Positions 23,522-31,064 of a stretch of DNA of 33,790 nucleotides are shown here, one piece after another; positions within the stretch are counted from its first letter, which is position 1, and each line of letters opens with the position of its first letter. The position numbers and the translations under genes are program-made. Source of the stretch: a virus; the IMG/VR virus record IMGVR_UViG_3300020419_000051, positions 1 to 33,790 of that record; one strand, given 5' to 3'. The notes beneath the pieces are model-generated. The model made no database searches. It was not told the origin of the DNA and was given only the letters and a program-made list of their open reading frames with translations.

Positions 23522-24666
23522 TATCCGTAAAATCCTCCACCACCTACGTTAGTCTGAGAAGGGTTATAAATTGCAGTTGGAGCCATTGCCATTGCCGACA
23601 TATCCATTCCTGCGTCTGGTAATGATAGTGAAGTTATTCCTGAAGGAAATACACTAGGATTTAAAGCTCGACCACCATACGATGTAGGTAGTGCATTAGC
23701 TCCCATAATACCCGTTGCTGTTATCATATTATTAGGGTTATCGCCAAATGCAGCATTAGGATTAGTGGGTTGATATAAAGGTGAATCAGCTCCACCTAAT
23801 CTATCAGCAGGAAGTGCTCCCGCATAACCGTAACCACCTGCCAACGGACCCATAGCCGCTAAAATATTTCCAACGTTTTGTAAATTTTGGAAAGGTAAGT
23901 TATATCTACCAACAAAATTTTGGTAATCTAAATCTAATAAAGATTGGTCTCTGTTTCTACCTAACCCTCCCGTAGAAAATAAAGAACTAATATCTTGTCT
24001 TTGTAAAGTAGGTAATTGTGCTCCTGCTCTAAATGCTCTATCAGAAACTCCTAGTAGTCCTTGACCACTAGCTCTATCTCTAGCAAATTGGTCTTGAAAT
24101 GATTTAAATGCTCTATCTTGTGCAGTATCGTAACCTTTAGAATATAAACTACCTAAAGCGTCAGTTAATCCTTCTACACCTTGTCTAGCAATATCAGCTT
24201 GAGCTAGACCTTGTCTAGCACTACCAATATTACCTGTCTTAGCTGCACCTACATTTAATTTACCTAACCTATCTGTAATAAATCTTTCTGCTCTATCCTC
24301 AACTCTACCTGCAACTCTATCTAAAAATGGATTAAAAAATTCATCAGTACTAGTTGGGTCAAATTTTTGTCCTATACCGCTTCTATAAGCGTCGGCACCT
24401 TGTCCTAAGACATCTGTTCCCGCTTGTAGAAAAGGCATATAACTACCTATAGCTTGGTCAGTTAAATTAAACGCTCTAGACTCTCTAGGGTCGAAATCCG
24501 CTATTCGTTGTCCTGTATACGAATAAGGATTACTATCAGGAATATTAGGGTCAGTTAAACCTCTTTGTAATAATCCACCCGCTGCTGGAAAAACTCCACT
24601 ACTTAGTATCTCTGATACCTGTGGTGCGGGGGCTTGTGACGAAAATTCTCTATCTCTACTAGCCAT
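23521..24666 (-). CDS. internal virion-type structural protein, 381 aa
   Basis: Ser/Gly/Ala/Arg-rich, with a helical region RVEDRAERFITDRLGKLNVG (about 119-138) followed by GNIGSARQGLAQADIARQG and an aromatic-Gly-rich C-terminus (YNPSQTNVGGGGFYG). This arrangement is common in marine podovirus proteins annotated as DNA transfer or internal virion proteins. It starts inside the last codons of the 24659-25615 gene (ATGGCTAG). It ends with a TAATG junction to the 576-aa gene. Confidence 0.72.
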   Translation of the reverse strand: MASRDREFSSQAPAPQVSEILSSGVFPAAGGLLQRGLTDPNIPDSNPYSYTGQRIADFDPRESRAFNLTDQAIGSYMPFLQAGTDVLGQGADAYRSGIGQKFDPTSTDEFFNPFLDRVAGRVEDRAERFITDRLGKLNVGAAKTGNIGSARQGLAQADIARQGVEGLTDALGSLYSKGYDTAQDRAFKSFQDQFARDRASGQGLLGVSDRAFRAGAQLPTLQRQDISSLFSTGGLGRNRDQSLLDLDYQNFVGRYNLPFQNLQNVGNILAAMGPLAGGYGYAGALPADRLGGADSPLYQPTNPNAAFGDNPNNMITATGIMGANALPTSYGGRALNPSVFPSGITSLSLPDAGMDMSAMAMAPTAIYNPSQTNVGGGGFYG

Positions 24667-25615
24667 ATCTCTGATTACCTTTATTATTAAATGCTTTTAA
24701 TCTTTCGATACCTAAAGCGTGATTACCACCACCAGCATGGTCTACCGCTGCTTTTGATAACATAAACTCACCATCACTAGCGAGTACTGGTATTATATCA
24801 TCTTTTGGACCGCCTGGACCTACAACTGGGTTACCTTTAAACATAGGTCTTGCTAAAACTTTAGAAGGTTGTCCTCCCATATTTAATCCTATAGTTTGCA
24901 TTTCACCTATACCACCTCGTGGACTTTGATAAGTGAATGCTGTACTTCTAGGTGCGGCTTGTACAGGGTCTTCTTTATTATCCATATATAATTGAATTAA
25001 TGAAGCTAATCCCGTTATTAATGCTGAACTTACCTCAGGACTCATTCCTGGTTCTGTCGGTGTTGAAGCTATAGATTCTTTTGTATTAGTTTTACTAGAA
25101 GCGGGTATTGAAGCTTTTACGTCAGCTTTTACCATATCTGTTATAGCTACAGGGTCGGGATTTTCTAATAAAGAAATTATATTACCTGTGTCTGTTGATG
25201 GTTTAGGCATTTCAAATTTTGGTATAATCTCTGATTTAAAATCTTCTAAAGTAAAATTATCTGGTATGCCAGTAAGCTCATCTATACTAAGAACAGCTAA
25301 TAATTCTTCTAAACTCATATCTTCAAAAGAATCTATAGGTTTACCTCTTTGAGCTCCTATTTTTTCTTTTAATGCAGTTAAAATACCCGTATCTTCGTTA
25401 GTATTATTTACATCAAAACTAGCACCTGCTAGTTGTACATCTTCTGCGGGTTTTTCTGTATCTTCACCGATATCTTCTATTTCTATACTCGCTATACCTT
25501 GACCTGTTAATGGTGTAGATGAGGGAGGAGCAGGTTCTTGTTTATTTTTACCTAAGATACCACCTAATAAAGTACTTCCTGCGGTTATCAGTGCTGCTGC
25601 GGTTACTGGGTCCAT
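24659..25615 (-). CDS. structural protein with C-terminal GPGGPKDD...SDGEFMLS motif, 318 aa
   Basis: The N-terminus MDPVTAAALITAGSTLLGGILG is a hydrophobic Ala/Gly helix (about 3-22) as seen in virion proteins that contact membranes. The central part is low complexity. The C-terminus has VVGPGGPKDDIIPVLASDGE and FMLSKAAVDHAGGGNHALG (about 265-305), a motif recurrent in marine phage virion proteins. There is no clear Shine-Dalgarno. A candidate promoter and dyad lie upstream at 25678-25695, suggesting it starts a sub-operon of ejection-type proteins. Confidence 0.75.
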   Translation of the reverse strand: MDPVTAAALITAGSTLLGGILGKNKQEPAPPSSTPLTGQGIASIEIEDIGEDTEKPAEDVQLAGASFDVNNTNEDTGILTALKEKIGAQRGKPIDSFEDMSLEELLAVLSIDELTGIPDNFTLEDFKSEIIPKFEMPKPSTDTGNIISLLENPDPVAITDMVKADVKASIPASSKTNTKESIASTPTEPGMSPEVSSALITGLASLIQLYMDNKEDPVQAAPRSTAFTYQSPRGGIGEMQTIGLNMGGQPSKVLARPMFKGNPVVGPGGPKDDIIPVLASDGEFMLSKAAVDHAGGGNHALGIERLKAFNNKGNQRYG

Positions 25616-25677
25616 ATTGCCATATTTTAATTAAAATGCGGATTTTTGCCTATCCTCAGGTGCAGCTTTAATAACTG

Positions 25678-25695
25678 TAAAGTGATTATACTTTA
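25678..25695 (-). promoter_or_regulatory. dyad TAAAGT-gattat-ACTTTA with embedded -10 TATAAT
   Basis: The 6-bp arms are exact inverted repeats (25678-25683 and 25690-25695). The minus-strand -10 TATAAT lies at 25685-25690; a weak -35 TATACA is 18 bases upstream. The half-site TAAAGT is the -10 hexamer of the dyad promoters at 2702 and 14488. It sits in the 103-base gap before the 318-aa structural gene and could be a promoter-operator. Confidence 0.5.
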
Positions 25696-25718
25696 TGAAC
25701 TAACAAGCTGTATAGCCC

Positions 25719-26102
25719 TTAATTATCTTTTTCCTCTAAAATAGCTCGTATTTTTTCGGCTTTTTCTTTAGCTGTATCAGCGTGTAATTCAGCGTCTACT
25801 ACTTTTTCTAATTTAAAATTATCTAATTTTTGATTTGGGATATACCTCCATGTATATCCATCTTCGCTATAAACACCGAACACGGTTTGCGAAAAACCAA
25901 TTTTTATTATCATAGCCGTTTGTCCGTCTAGAATTACTTTATCACCTTCATCAAAAGGTGAAAAGAATCTAAAAAATGCTCCTTTTACAAAAGTTACAGC
26001 GTAATCTTTTACGGCTAATCCTACTAATAAAGTAAGTACAAATCCTATAAACTCGATATAAAAATCGCTTAACGTAAGTTCAAACATGGTCATATCATAC
26101 AT
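25719..26102 (-). CDS. minimal MscS-like mechanosensitive channel protein, 127 aa
   Basis: Residues 15-48 form one long hydrophobic, Gly-rich helix pair resembling MscS TM3 (VGLAVKDYAVTFVKGAFF). Then follow PFDEGDKVILDGQTAMI (49-65) and DGYTWRYIPNQKL (81-93). Spacing matches E. coli MscS (LALQGSL...GV, RPFRAGEYVDLGGVAGTV, DGKIIVIPNGKI), including GLA, PF..G-D/E, DG and IPN. The MscS beta domain is present but TM1, TM2 and the alpha/beta C-terminal domain are missing; a charged helix replaces them. A role at the host inner membrane, in lysis, ejection or osmotic control, is inferred. It begins at a TAATG junction. Confidence 0.75.
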   Translation of the reverse strand: MYDMTMFELTLSDFYIEFIGFVLTLLVGLAVKDYAVTFVKGAFFRFFSPFDEGDKVILDGQTAMIIKIGFSQTVFGVYSEDGYTWRYIPNQKLDNFKLEKVVDAELHADTAKEKAEKIRAILEEKDN

Positions 26103-26296
26103 TAATGTATCGTTGTTTTATGGTCATCAATACCATATGCCGATATAAATGTATCTAATTTTCCTACAACAATTATGCCTAAATCCTCAGCATGTTGTTC
26201 AGCTTCTTTAAAATTTTTAGCTACGATATTTGGTCCGTCGTAAGTGACTCCGTCGTATTCAAACTCTGTCAAATAAATTTTTAAGGTATCAGTCAT
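26102..26296 (-). CDS. small phage protein, 64 aa
   Basis: Alpha/beta sequence: a strand (TLKIYLTEFEYDGVTYDG), a helix (AKNFKEAEQHAEDLG), a strand (IIVVGKLDTF) and a His-rich end (IDDHKTTIH). This strand-helix-strand form recurs in small phage proteins of unknown role. It starts within the last eight bases of the holin-like gene and ends in TAATG with the MscS-like gene. It is probably coupled to the membrane proteins around it. Confidence 0.7.
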   Translation of the reverse strand: MTDTLKIYLTEFEYDGVTYDGPNIVAKNFKEAEQHAEDLGIIVVGKLDTFISAYGIDDHKTTIH

Positions 26297-26627
26297 ATTG
26301 TTTTAATTTAGTTTTACTTGCACCGCCAGTACCAGCATATAAACCAAACCAAGCGGCTCCCGCTCCTACAACAATAGATACAAACCCACTTTGTTCTAAA
26401 CTAGGAGTATCTAAGCCCATAAACCATACACAAGTTTTATATAGTAAAACTATATAAATTGTAATAAATAATCTAGGAAAGATTCTCCAAGAGTCTACAG
26501 TTATGGCTAAATCTACCCAAGTTTGAAATTTATTAGGTTCGTATTTCTTTTGCGTAGTATCTAGTTCTAACTCTAATTTGACTTTCTGGGGTTCCCCAGT
26601 TTTTATGATTTCGTTAGGTTGTTCCAT
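26289..26627 (-). CDS. holin-like two-helix membrane protein, 112 aa
   Basis: Two hydrophobic segments: FPRLFITIYIVLLYKTCVWF (about 51-70 from this start) and GFVSIVVGAGAAWFGLYAG (about 81-99). The order cytoplasmic N-tail, Trp-rich TM1, short loop and Gly/Ala-rich TM2 is common in phage holins. The ATG at 26627 has AGGTG upstream; a GTG at 26636 would add three residues. It sits between the 2OG-oxygenase and the MscS-like gene, behind its own promoter. A second membrane pair exists at 30930-31064 and 30721-30930, so which is the true holin is not settled. Confidence 0.68.
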   Translation of the reverse strand: MEQPNEIIKTGEPQKVKLELELDTTQKKYEPNKFQTWVDLAITVDSWRIFPRLFITIYIVLLYKTCVWFMGLDTPSLEQSGFVSIVVGAGAAWFGLYAGTGGASKTKLKQYD

Positions 26628-26648
26628 AATAATCACCTACCGAGAACA

Positions 26649-26677
26649 ATAATAAAGTATTTTTTGATGATTGTTAA
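26649..26677 (-). promoter_or_regulatory. sigma70-type promoter TTAACA-N17-TATTAT
   Basis: Minus strand: -35 TTAACA (26672-26677), 17-base spacer, -10 TATTAT (26649-26654). It would start the transcript of the holin-like, 64-aa and MscS-like genes, in the 54-base gap after the 2OG-oxygenase stop. The -35 overlaps a perfect palindrome. Confidence 0.6.
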
Positions 26678-26686
26678 TGCATTAAC
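26673..26686. repeat. perfect 14-bp palindrome GTTAATGCATTAAC
   Basis: Exact inverted symmetry over 14 bases. It covers the stop codon of the 2OG-oxygenase and overlaps the -35 of the promoter at 26649-26677, which makes it a good operator candidate. With no loop it is not a terminator. Confidence 0.75.
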
Positions 26687-27266
26687 GCCAAGCGGGTCCT
26701 TCTATCCAAGTTACAAGACTTTTCCTAATTCCTTTAGTAACAGGACTTACTTCGTGTGGTAAAAAAGAGGGAAAAATTAAAACCCTACCTTTTTGTCTTA
26801 AAATATCTTTATTAGGAGGTTCTTTGATAATACTGTCATCGAATTCAAAATTACCTCCCTCATATTCGTTTGAATCAGATAACTGTATGGTCATACTAAG
26901 TTTTCTATCGTACATTTCTCCTCTGCCTATGAAACTATCTATATGTTTATGATAAAAACCTTTATTTGCTGCTAAGTATTCTGTATATTGAATATTAAAT
27001 ATTCTTTCAATATCTAGCCCAAAATGCTCTCTATTAATATCAACAAATAAATTTGTACAAAGATTAGTTAATTTAGCTGTATCTTCTGTACGTGGGTCTA
27101 TCCAACGAACTTGAGACCTTCTAATATCTTTTTCTTGTTTAGAATCCTTTCCTATTTCTCCACCTACGACTGCAATTTCCTCTGGAAATTTCAATGCCAT
27201 AATTTTTATATCTTCAATAATTTGTTCTGGTAGTACTTCAGGAAGCATGAAACAAAGAGATTTCAT
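26682..27266 (-). CDS. 2OG-Fe(II) oxygenase, prolyl-4-hydroxylase/PKHD type
   Basis: About 194 aa from ATG at 27266, just after the nuclease stop (TAATATG); an upstream start at 27308 would overlap 41 bases. The HxD iron pair is YHKHIDSF (His108, Asp110). Then follow RKLSMTIQLSDSNEYEGGNF, the distal iron His171 in FPSFLPHEV and Arg181 in GIRKSLVTW for 2-oxoglutarate. This is the PKHD / P4H phage-type family, often found in marine phages. Its target is unknown; protein hydroxylation or DNA-base oxidation are both plausible. Confidence 0.88.
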   Translation of the reverse strand: MKSLCFMLPEVLPEQIIEDIKIMALKFPEEIAVVGGEIGKDSKQEKDIRRSQVRWIDPRTEDTAKLTNLCTNLFVDINREHFGLDIERIFNIQYTEYLAANKGFYHKHIDSFIGRGEMYDRKLSMTIQLSDSNEYEGGNFEFDDSIIKEPPNKDILRQKGRVLIFPSFLPHEVSPVTKGIRKSLVTWIEGPAWR

Positions 27267-27267
27267 A

Positions 27268-27951
27268 TTAATCTGTAATTCTTTCTTCGCATAACCCTTC
27301 TTTACCAAAATGACACCAACGACATTTCCATTTATGTGGGTTAGCGGGGAACTCTGTAGCTGTAGTCATATCTATAGCTCTAGCATTTATACGGTCTCTT
27401 TTTAAAATTATTGTTTGTGTATCGTAAACGAACTTACTTATTTTATTATGGTCTAAATACCACATCTCAGTAATTATTTCTTCTAATTCTGGAAACCTTT
27501 TTAAAGCTATAGAACCATACAATTCACATTGTTCTCTATGAGCTTCTTCATTACCTTCGAACTTTCCTGTTTTAAAATCAATAACTCTAGCTTGTTTAGA
27601 AATACCTTCTTCATATACAAAAGCGTCTACTTTAGCTCTGCCCCAAGTATTATAATCAAACCAACCTGTACGTTTCCATTCCTCATCCCAAGCCCAATCT
27701 TCTTCACAAAGCACGTGTCCTCTTTCGTGTAGTTCTTTTAGTTCTTTAAAATTATCTTCTAATCCTTTTATTTCTTCTGGTATTTCTTGATGAAATCCAC
27801 GAATATATTCTTCACAAAGTTTATGGATATGTTTACCTCTATCCATCGCTGGACTTCCAGGCTCTTTTAATTTTTTAACAAATTTAAATTCTGCTTGTTT
27901 CGGACATTTTTCAAAACAACTTAAACGGCTATACGACCATTGATTTATCAT
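27268..27951 (-). CDS. Cas4/RecB-like PD-(D/E)XK nuclease with Fe-S cysteines
   Basis: 227 aa. N-terminal SYSRLSCFEKCPKQAEFKF (6-24), GKHIHKLCEEYI (39-50), catalytic AKVDAF (Asp109) and VIDFKTGK (Asp125, Lys127). A Fe-S-type cysteine set is Cys16 with Cys210, Cys213 and Cys221 (KCRWCHFGKEGLCEE). This matches PDDEXK_1 / Cas4 / RecB C-terminal exonucleases. In phages such nucleases process ends for recombination or packaging. It heads its own transcript: promoter at 27970-27997 and CAAAAGGAGATTAAC-ATG. It is unusual to find it inside a late structural block. Confidence 0.9.
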   Translation of the reverse strand: MINQWSYSRLSCFEKCPKQAEFKFVKKLKEPGSPAMDRGKHIHKLCEEYIRGFHQEIPEEIKGLEDNFKELKELHERGHVLCEEDWAWDEEWKRTGWFDYNTWGRAKVDAFVYEEGISKQARVIDFKTGKFEGNEEAHREQCELYGSIALKRFPELEEIITEMWYLDHNKISKFVYDTQTIILKRDRINARAIDMTTATEFPANPHKWKCRWCHFGKEGLCEERITD

Positions 27952-27969
27952 GTTAATCTCCTTTTGGGT

Positions 27970-27997
27970 ATTATATTTGAAAATATTTATAATGTAA
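27970..27997 (-). promoter_or_regulatory. sigma70-type promoter TTACAT-N16-TATAAT
   Basis: Minus strand: -35 TTACAT (27992-27997), 16-base spacer, -10 TATAAT (27970-27975). The -35 is inside the last codons of the 27987-28337 gene. It would drive the nuclease and 2OG-oxygenase, which differ in kind from the flanking virion genes. Confidence 0.6.
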
Positions 27998-28337
27998 TTG
28001 TAGTGTCTCCACCAGCACTAACAGACAAAGTACCTAAAGAAGCCTGAGCTTCTAATCCGTTTGTAGGGGGTCCACTAAATACATCTAGTGGTACGGTGCT
28101 TATAGTTAGCCAATTATCTCCGTCATATACCTGTAATTTATTTAATGTGGTATCAAATACTATTGCTCCTAAATTAAATTTATTATCTAATTTTTCTGCA
28201 GTAGTTATTTGCCTAGTATTATCAGGGTCGAACTCTCCTAAATTTATTTCTAAAATTCTAAGTAATCTGTTATATAGGTCTCCACTTACTTGACCATCAT
28301 AACTAAAAGGCAATGACGTTCTTAATAGTTTAGCCAT
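27987..28337 (-). CDS. small late structural-type protein, 116 aa
   Basis: The N-terminus MAKLLRTSLPFSYDGQVSG precedes a helix (LYNRLLRILEINLGEF) and beta-rich tail with IVFDTTLNKLQVYDGDNWLT (about 58-77). That phrase is typical of small marine phage tail or fibre-associated proteins. There is no known enzyme motif. It is coupled by TAATG to the 635-aa protein and probably is a tail accessory. Its last codons overlap the promoter at 27970-27997. Confidence 0.7.
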   Translation of the reverse strand: MAKLLRTSLPFSYDGQVSGDLYNRLLRILEINLGEFDPDNTRQITTAEKLDNKFNLGAIVFDTTLNKLQVYDGDNWLTISTVPLDVFSGPPTNGLEAQASLGTLSVSAGGDTTITL

Positions 28338-30244
28338 TAGCGTTTTCCGTCAGGTTTTATTTCTATCCTATTATTACCTAATCTCCAACCTGTATCGTTA
28401 TTTCCAGGATATTCAGCGTCATCGTCAGATTCGAATCTAAAAGCTGCCTGTCTTGACCTAGAACGTAAATCTACTTTAGCAGCGGTGCTCGTTACAGCAC
28501 TAGTGCTTTTAGTAGTTAATGTTTCTCCAGGAGCGTTTCTAGTTTTTAAAACAAAATTTATTTGTCCTCCCGCGTTATTCAAAAATCTGACATCAGGTAT
28601 TAATTTAGATATATGACTAAATTGTTCCCCTTCATCTAAATCCATATCTGAGCTTTCTATAAAAACATTAGTCATAGGGTTACCATCATCATCGTAACCA
28701 TATTCATGTTCATATAAATAATTACTACTTGTAGCTCTTGGGTAGGGTTCTGTCCCCGCGTCTAGCCAAGCAGTTCTACTTAATGTTCCATAAGCCCATG
28801 CTCCTATTTCATAATTGTAAGAAACATACCTATCTATTTCAGAACCATTTTTTGAAGTATAAAACCAACCTACTTCATTAAATTCTTCATTTAGAAAAGC
28901 ATGGAATTTATATACTTCTGAAATATTCATATCGTCAAAAACATAACTTAAAACTGTACAAGGAACTTTTTGTACAGTACCTGTGTAAACATAAAAATTA
29001 TCTACCGCCATCCAAAAAACACCTTTTGAAGTTACTACTGCAGCATTGGGTCCGATTAATCCTGTTTCTTTATTTATTAAATTTATACCGAATGTAAATG
29101 GTGGTCCAATAAATTGCATACTATATAAAGAAGTATCAGTCCAGACTAATATTTCTTGCCTAGATTTTACTGCTCCTACAATAGTACTACCTTCAGATAA
29201 ACTTAAAGCACCTGCAGTGTTAGTTGTTTTAGGTTCCCATTCTACAACATTATCTTGGTCGCTAAATGCAATAAGCATTGGGTCAATTATTCCCGTTCTA
29301 GCTGTTCCTGCCGTATTAATAGGGTCTACTCCTAAAATAATAGCGTGTTTATCTACCTGAGATACTAGGGTAAATAACCCTACTGTGGGGGCTAAATTAG
29401 CTCCTGCGAGGTCCGATAACGCTTTAGCCCTATTGTGATTATTATTACTAGCCCATTCTACCCCTGCAGAAGTGTCCCAGAAAAAGATACCACCGTTTCT
29501 AGGATTAATAATTAAATCTTCTCCGTAATTATCATGTGACCATAATCTTAATTGACTAGCAAAAGCTAACGGACTTGTGCTTCCCCAAGTTGAGTCTCCC
29601 CATGTACTTGCTCCCCAACCTGTTCCAGATACATAATTATCTAATCCTATTTGTATTTGATAGTACCCTATGACACTGCTCCCACCTTTACTACTACCCG
29701 CGTCAGAAGAATTAGCTGTTACTGGTACAGTTATAGTATAAGTATTAGCGTCTGTGACAGAAGCGACTATGAAACCTGTTTGATTTAAATATGTTGCTCC
29801 TGTTTGATTTATTACAGCCGCTGTTATATTACCGCCAAAATCAGTTGCACCACTAAAAGCTACATAATCACCTACTCCTAATCCATGATTAGTATCAGTA
29901 ACAGTAACTACGCTTGAGCCATTAGTTGCTGCAAAAGTTACGTCACCTGCGGCTGTTGTTTCCCTTAATGGTGTGATGTCATGAAATAAACCACCTTTTT
30001 CAACATAGTATTTACTAGTTGTACCTAATCCTAAAAATTTTGTACCGTTTAAATCTGTCCAACCGTGTAATTTTCTACAATTACCTAAAAAGGTATTATT
30101 GTTATCTTTTCTCCAACCACCTATTTTTTCTACGTTTTGTTTATTAAAACGTATTAAGTTACCGTCAAACCAACCACTTTCATTACTGTAATTTGTACCT
30201 TCTCTGTTGATTCCTGGTTTGAATTGTAATTTTAGTAAAGGCAT
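28337..30244 (-). CDS. tail/head-closure protein, P22 gp10-like
   Basis: 635 aa. N-terminus KLQFKPGINREGTNYSNES, then GNLIRFN and VEKIGGW (about 29-42); C-terminus WRLGNNRIEIKPDGKR. This framing (PGi-R--TNYsnegGWfdGnlIRFr-g--eKIGGW ... WrLG-nRi-i-pDG) is that of the packaged-DNA stabilisation or tail proteins related to P22 gp10. The body is beta-rich, probably a propeller, with an Ig-like insertion near 95-175. It is exported to the virion neck or tail. It starts at TAATG after the endolysin and is followed by TAATG. Confidence 0.75.
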   Translation of the reverse strand: MPLLKLQFKPGINREGTNYSNESGWFDGNLIRFNKQNVEKIGGWRKDNNNTFLGNCRKLHGWTDLNGTKFLGLGTTSKYYVEKGGLFHDITPLRETTAAGDVTFAATNGSSVVTVTDTNHGLGVGDYVAFSGATDFGGNITAAVINQTGATYLNQTGFIVASVTDANTYTITVPVTANSSDAGSSKGGSSVIGYYQIQIGLDNYVSGTGWGASTWGDSTWGSTSPLAFASQLRLWSHDNYGEDLIINPRNGGIFFWDTSAGVEWASNNNHNRAKALSDLAGANLAPTVGLFTLVSQVDKHAIILGVDPINTAGTARTGIIDPMLIAFSDQDNVVEWEPKTTNTAGALSLSEGSTIVGAVKSRQEILVWTDTSLYSMQFIGPPFTFGINLINKETGLIGPNAAVVTSKGVFWMAVDNFYVYTGTVQKVPCTVLSYVFDDMNISEVYKFHAFLNEEFNEVGWFYTSKNGSEIDRYVSYNYEIGAWAYGTLSRTAWLDAGTEPYPRATSSNYLYEHEYGYDDDGNPMTNVFIESSDMDLDEGEQFSHISKLIPDVRFLNNAGGQINFVLKTRNAPGETLTTKSTSAVTSTAAKVDLRSRSRQAAFRFESDDDAEYPGNNDTGWRLGNNRIEIKPDGKR

Positions 30245-30711
30245 TAAACTACTCTATAATTTATCCCGTCATATGCGAAACTGTTTTTTCTGTTTTCTTC
30301 AGGGTTTACGTATGATACATGAATCCAACCACTATCAGGAGTTATTCCATCATAGTATTCTAAAATAACTTGGTCAAAGTCTAACTCATTTTTTATATAT
30401 GCGAATAGCGTTTCGTTGTCTATGCCAACGATTTCTATATCTACGGCTTGACCTAAAGTATGTTGGCTAGTGTCACGAGAGCCAAGCTTTCTATTGAGCT
30501 CCAAACAGCGGTAACCAGAATTAGGAGTAAAAGGTTTGCCGAAATGATTTCGTATAGGTTCAAGTATTTCCTCACTTAAATTTTTTAAATTATTAAATAT
30601 TGTTTTGTCAGTAACCCTATTATCAATACCTAAACGATAAGCCATTTGAGATTTTTCAAATTCTTTTAATTTAAAGTGTTTTGATAATTTAGTTTCTGAG
30701 GAGAACTCCAT
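30244..30711 (-). CDS. peptidase M15 endolysin
   Basis: 155 aa. Zinc-binding and catalytic residues are His84 and Asp91 in SQHTLGQAVDIE and His131 in GWIHVSY, the M15A D,D-carboxypeptidase/endopeptidase set. An N-terminal SKHFKLKEFEKSQMAYRLGI segment and NSGYRC (64-69) are also typical. It cuts peptidoglycan stem peptides during lysis. It has no signal peptide, so it needs a holin, and two small membrane proteins lie directly upstream. The start has a strong AGGAGG site. Confidence 0.92.
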   Translation of the reverse strand: MEFSSETKLSKHFKLKEFEKSQMAYRLGIDNRVTDKTIFNNLKNLSEEILEPIRNHFGKPFTPNSGYRCLELNRKLGSRDTSQHTLGQAVDIEIVGIDNETLFAYIKNELDFDQVILEYYDGITPDSGWIHVSYVNPEENRKNSFAYDGINYRVV

Positions 30712-30720
30712 TTAGCCCTC

Positions 30721-30930
30721 CTAAAACAAAGTGTATCTTACTAGAAACCCTACAATAGTCAAGGAAATAGTAGCAGTGAATATTAAGCTATTCCTAATAG
30801 TTTTATTAATTGATAGAATTCCATTCTCTATAGAATCTAATCTACGATAATTCTCTTTCCAACGTTGGTCACATGCCGCTTCATGAGCACTTAATCTTTT
30901 ATCTACTTCGTTTACTGTTGTTCTAGGCAT
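30721..30930 (-). CDS. holin/XhlA-like small membrane protein, 69 aa
   Basis: An amphipathic charged helix (1-45, EVDKRLSAHEAACDQRWKENYRRL) followed by one C-terminal TM segment (about 46-66, NSLIFTATISLTIVGFLVRY). This layout matches XhlA-like holin-associated membrane proteins. It starts at TAATG after the 44-aa gene and is followed by the M15 endolysin after a strong ribosome binding site. Together they form a lysis cassette. Confidence 0.75.
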   Translation of the reverse strand: MPRTTVNEVDKRLSAHEAACDQRWKENYRRLDSIENGILSINKTIRNSLIFTATISLTIVGFLVRYTLF

Positions 30931-31064
30931 TAGAAATATTCTTTTAAGTTTTTCCAGTATTCTTTTAGTTTGTCATCTAGTGCTCTATTTGTGTAAGGAG
31001 CTACTGCTTTTAGTAATGTTTTACTAATAACTACGGTAAATATTATCCATAGTAAAATTTCCAT
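30930..31064 (-). CDS. very small membrane protein of the lysis cassette, 44 aa
   Basis: It begins MEILLWIIFTVVISKTLLKA, a single hydrophobic segment (about 3-20), and ends in a charged helix (ALDDKLKEYWKNLKEYF). Both ends are TAATG junctions: it starts on the stop of the 137-aa-class gene and its stop overlaps the start of the 69-aa gene. The size and membrane topology fit a holin, antiholin or spanin-like subunit. It is below the length cut-off of many gene callers. Confidence 0.7.
   Translation of the reverse strand: MEILLWIIFTVVISKTLLKAVAPYTNRALDDKLKEYWKNLKEYF

Noticed and set aside
27267-27308. Longer start for the 2OG oxygenase at 27308
   Set aside because: Overlaps the nuclease by 41 bases and adds a basic N-tail not seen in the family.
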